From Candidatus Ectomicrobium neotermitis (lineage in GTDB: Bacteria > Elusimicrobiota > Endomicrobiia > Endomicrobiales > Endomicrobiaceae), in the NCBI GenBank assembly GCA_031283745.1, contig JAITBH010000105.1, positions 1 through 8,222 on the forward strand: a stretch of 8,222 nt of DNA, written 5' to 3'. Positions 6,279-8,222 of this stretch are shown one piece after another (positions within the stretch are counted from its first letter, which is position 1; each line of letters opens with the position of its first letter). Below the pieces are notes generated by a model. It made no database searches, was not told where the DNA came from, and saw only the letters and a list, made by a program, of their open reading frames with translations. The position numbers and the translations under genes were made by a program.

Positions 6279-6942
6279 TTTTCTTTTCCCCAATATGAGC
6301 GGTAAAGGGTCAGAACTTTTGCTGAGCTTTTTGCAGACAATTTGGATGATGTTTGTAAGCGGAACAATCGCTTTCCTCATCGGCATAACATTCGGCGTAG
6401 TTTTAATTGTTACCGCAAAGGGTGGGATTTTAGAAAACATTGCAGTGTGGTCAGTCGTCGATAAAACGATAAACTTTTTTAGGTCAATTCCGTTCATTAT
6501 TTTGATAGTGCTTTTAATTCCGTTGACTCGTTTTGTCGTCGGCACAGCTATCGGCACAACAGGTGCAATGCTGCCTTTGGTTTTTGGCACAGCTCCATTT
6601 TTTACAAGGCAAATGCAGGCTGCTCTTTCTGAAATTGACAAAGGAATGATAGAGGCGGCATCGGCTATGGGGCTTAGGGCAAGGGCAATAATTTTCCGCG
6701 TTTACTTAAAAGAAAGCATCTCGCCCATAATTCGCGGGGCGACGATAACTTTCATAAATCTCGTCGGGCTTACCGCGATGGCAGGGGCAGTTGGTGCAGG
6801 CGGACTTGGGGATTTTGCAATTCGTTATGGCTATCAACGTTATCAAACCGATGTGACAGTCGTTACAGTTTTGATCTTGATAGCTATGGTTACAATCATT
6901 CAGACTTTAGGTGATTACATAATTAAAAAAACGACTCATTGA
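6265..6942 (+). CDS. metI: Methionine ABC transporter permease
   Basis: Membrane subunit of MetNIQ, 225 residues, full length for MetI. About five hydrophobic segments are visible (near 20-50, 72-90, 95-112, 155-178 and 196-218). It has the family FRSIPF (72-77) and the EAA coupling loop EAASAMGL (130-137), followed by AGAVGAGGLGDFAIRYGYQR (173-192), a strong MetI signature. GGAGG at 6248-6252, inside metN, serves the ATG at 6265; the genes overlap by 14 bp. It pairs with MetN and receives substrate from MetQ. Confidence 0.95.
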   Translation: MEIINFLFPNMSGKGSELLLSFLQTIWMMFVSGTIAFLIGITFGVVLIVTAKGGILENIAVWSVVDKTINFFRSIPFIILIVLLIPLTRFVVGTAIGTTGAMLPLVFGTAPFFTRQMQAALSEIDKGMIEAASAMGLRARAIIFRVYLKESISPIIRGATITFINLVGLTAMAGAVGAGGLGDFAIRYGYQRYQTDVTVVTVLILIAMVTIIQTLGDYIIKKTTH

Positions 6943-6949
6943 TGTCGTT
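6930..6949 (+). other. Small inverted repeat across the metI stop
   Basis: AACGAC (6930-6935) and GTCGTT (6944-6949) form a 6-bp stem around an 8-base loop that contains the metI stop codon, followed by an A-rich run and the metQ ribosome binding site. It is too weak for a terminator. It might modestly set the metI to metQ ratio, or be chance. Confidence 0.25.
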
Positions 6950-6970
6950 AAATTAAAAAAGGAGGAGTAA

Positions 6971-7789
6971 ATGAAGATCAGTAAAAAGCTGTCCGTGTTG
7001 GTTTTGTCTTTATTTTTGGCTGGGGTGGTTTGGACTGGCTGCGCAAAAAAGAATTCAGACGAAATCGTCGTTAAAATAGGTATCACTCAGGACTTTCACC
7101 CTCAGTGGGATGAGGTATCTAAGATCCTCAAAAAAGAGGGAATAAAACTTGAGCTCGTAAAATTCAGTGACTATTCCCAGCCAAACTTGGCTTTGGCAAG
7201 CGGTGAAATTGACCTAAACGCTTTTCAGCACTATGCGTTTTTAGAGGGCGAAATTAAGGCTAAGGGTTACAAGCTCACTCCTATCGGAGATACGATAATT
7301 ACTCCATTGGGTTTGTATTCTCAAAAAATTAAGTCAGTCTCAGAGTTAAAAAATGGAGACTCGATTGCCATACCCTCTGACAGTGTCAACGGCGGAAGAG
7401 CTTTGTTAGTTTTGCAGACTGCGGGCTTGATAAAAGTTGACACCAAGGGTGGATACTTGCCGAACGTCAAGGACATAACTTCAAATCCGCTTCATCTAAA
7501 AATCATTGAAGTGGAAGCTGCCCAACTCCCAAGACTTTTGCCTGATGTTACGGCAGCTTTTATCAATGGCGGACATGCAGTCGATGCGGGGCTTAACCCT
7601 CAAAAAGACAGCATACTTCTTGAAAAGCAGGAAGCCGGGAAACAAAATCCATATATCAATGTTATTGTTGCCCGCACCGCTGACAAAGATAATCCCGTCT
7701 ATAAGAAAGTGGTAGATGCTTTCCATACAGATGAGGTTAGGGAAGTAATTTTGAAGGAATTCAAAGGTGCTTATTCGCCGGCTTGGTAG
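6971..7789 (+). CDS. metQ: Methionine-binding lipoprotein (NlpA/MetQ family)
   Basis: Extracytoplasmic methionine receptor of MetNIQ, 272 residues. The N-terminus is a lipoprotein signal: positive MKISKK, a hydrophobic stretch at 8-22, and Cys24 in VWTGC as the lipidated residue (Trp at -3 is slightly unusual). Mature-domain marks are the FSDYSQPNLALASGEIDLNAFQHYAFLE region, typical of NlpA-family methionine binders (to be read in two parts: FSDYSQPNLALASGEID and LNAFQHYAFLE), NGGRALLVLQTAGLI, and AAFINGGHAVDAGL. The C-terminus GAYSPAW matches the usual end of MetQ, so the gene is complete. AAAGGAGGAG just before the ATG is a strong ribosome binding site. It is the last gene of the run; the repeat element begins about 35 bp after its stop. 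Confidence 0.95.
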   Translation: MKISKKLSVLVLSLFLAGVVWTGCAKKNSDEIVVKIGITQDFHPQWDEVSKILKKEGIKLELVKFSDYSQPNLALASGEIDLNAFQHYAFLEGEIKAKGYKLTPIGDTIITPLGLYSQKIKSVSELKNGDSIAIPSDSVNGGRALLVLQTAGLIKVDTKGGYLPNVKDITSNPLHLKIIEVEAAQLPRLLPDVTAAFINGGHAVDAGLNPQKDSILLEKQEAGKQNPYINVIVARTADKDNPVYKKVVDAFHTDEVREVILKEFKGAYSPAW

Positions 7790-7823
7790 ACCCGAACGGC
7801 GAACGGCACCGATTGGGGGCGAC

Positions 7824-7852
7824 CAATGTAGGGGAGGGTTTCAAACCCTCCC
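7824..7852 (+). repeat. Left terminal inverted repeat
   Basis: It begins CAATGTAGGG and is the exact reverse complement of 8194-8222. Bases 7832-7852 are a palindrome: GGGAGGGTTT, a central C, then AAACCCTCCC. As RNA it would form a 10-bp stem with almost no loop. It might act as a weak terminator for metQ, but no U-run follows directly. Confidence 0.9.
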
Positions 7853-8030
7853 GTGTGGTCTTTTTCGGGATAACGAAATGGCGGACAGGCGATACGAAAC
7901 GGGACGGGCGGTTGCGGTGCGGAATTTGAAAAATGCGGGCGGTTGTTTTTTTGTCGTGGGTGTTTGCCGTGCGTCGTCAACGATAACGGCAACCACATAA
8001 TTAACCCGCCAAAAGGAATCGGCGGGCACC
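7853..8030 (+). repeat. Tandem repeat unit A (178 bp)
   Basis: It starts GTGTGGTC, then runs through CGGGATAACGAAATG, GGCGATACGAAAC, GGACGGGCGGTTGCGG and GCGGAATTTGAAAAATGCGG, a variable hairpin (TTGCCGT 7964-7970 with ACGGCAA 7986-7992), and CCCGCC-N10-GGCGGG at 8005-8026. The same blocks recur in the same order in unit B. Confidence 0.85.
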
Positions 8031-8193
8031 GTGTGGTCATTTACGGGATAACGAAATGAAATGGCGGGCAGGCGATACGAAACTGGACGGGCGGTTGCGG
8101 GGCGGAATTTGAAAAATGCGGGCGGTTGGGGATTTTTGTCGTTGGTCGTTAACGACAACGGCATTCTTAACCCGCCAAAAGGAATCGGCGGGC
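8031..8193 (+). repeat. Tandem repeat unit B (about 163 bp)
   Basis: This is the second copy of the unit, with the same blocks in order. It differs by a 5-6 base insertion after CGAAATG and by a shorter variable section (about 8131-8165), where the palindrome GTCGTTAACGAC (8145-8156) takes the place of the unit A hairpin. It ends in the same CCCGCC-N10-GGCGGG (8171-8192), directly joined to the right terminal repeat. Confidence 0.85.
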
Positions 8194-8222
8194 GGGAGGG
8201 TTTGAAACCCTCCCCTACATTG
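8194..8222 (-). repeat. Right terminal inverted repeat (reaches the window edge)
   Basis: The exact reverse complement of 7824-7852, ending CTACATTG at the last base of the window. The inverted repeat could continue beyond the window: if so the next bases would read GTCGCC, complementing GGCGAC at 7818-7823. Confidence 0.9.

Larger units (their letters stand above)
7824..8222. repeat. MITE-like composite repeat bounded by 29-bp inverted repeats
   Basis: This stretch carries no credible gene. Its ends are a perfect 29-bp inverted repeat pair (7824-7852 and 8194-8222), each arm containing its own palindrome. Between them lie two tandem copies of a GC-rich unit (7853-8030 and 8031-8193). Base composition is clearly richer in G and C than the genes, and the + strand is G-rich over long runs. 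The layout fits a non-autonomous, transposase-less mobile element or a structured intergenic repeat family. No target-site duplication can be judged, because the right arm ends exactly at the window edge. Confidence 0.75.

Noticed and set aside
6117..6641. 174-residue minus-strand open frame
   Set aside because: It lies opposite the strongly supported metN and metI coding frames and shows no domain of its own.
7774..7803. Intrinsic terminator after metQ
   Set aside because: TTCGCCG (7774-7780) and CGGCGAA (7797-7803) form a 7-bp stem, but with a 16-base loop and no U-run after it.
7771..8164. Two overlapping minus-strand open frames (7771-8040 and 7841-8164)
   Set aside because: They are low-complexity readings of the tandem repeat units, mirror each other in two frames, and lack ribosome binding sites or recognisable domains.
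7853..8193. CRISPR array
   Set aside because: There are only two units, each over 160 bp, with no short repeats separated by unique spacers.

Overview
The window reads as part of an accessory metabolic locus of an anaerobic, fairly AT-rich bacterium. Strong AGGAGG ribosome binding sites, two TTG starts, a lipoprotein-type MetQ and tight co-directional packing fit a Clostridia-like member of the Bacillota. That placement is an inference from style only. Oxygen-labile enzyme families (NifB-type radical SAM, NifH-type iron protein) support an anaerobic lifestyle.

Layout: (1) A long hairpin (1-58) precedes two permeases of a polar amino-acid ABC importer (69-1483). Their substrate-binding protein and ATPase are not in the window. 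(2) A nitrogenase-type maturation and reductase block follows: a NifB radical SAM protein (1485-2351), a small stand-alone NifX/NafY-type cofactor-binding protein (2404-2718) and a NifH-like iron protein (2734-3609). No NifD/NifK-type catalytic component is present. (3) A short ORF (3652-3915) begins with a diverged copy of the metN ribosome binding site and start, and ends overlapping metY. (4) A methionine block follows: O-acetylhomoserine sulfhydrylase metY (3912-5204) and the methionine ABC importer metN-metI-metQ (5235-7789). (5) The last ~400 bp (7824-8222) hold a non-coding, GC-rich, MITE-like element: two tandem copies of a ~165-178 bp unit between 29-bp perfect terminal inverted repeats, the right one ending at the window edge.

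All genes lie on the + strand with overlaps or gaps of at most about 52 bp, so 69-7789 could be one transcript. The most economical reading is sulfur salvage. The NifB/NifX/NifH proteins would serve a nitrogenase-like reductase of the methylthio-alkane reductase (Mar) type, which releases methanethiol from methylthio compounds. MetY can then join methanethiol to O-acetylhomoserine to give methionine, while MetNIQ imports methionine and the first ABC importer may bring in an organosulfur amino compound. The catalytic D/K subunits this model needs must lie outside the window, most simply upstream. This is inference from gene families and neighbourhood, not a demonstrated function.
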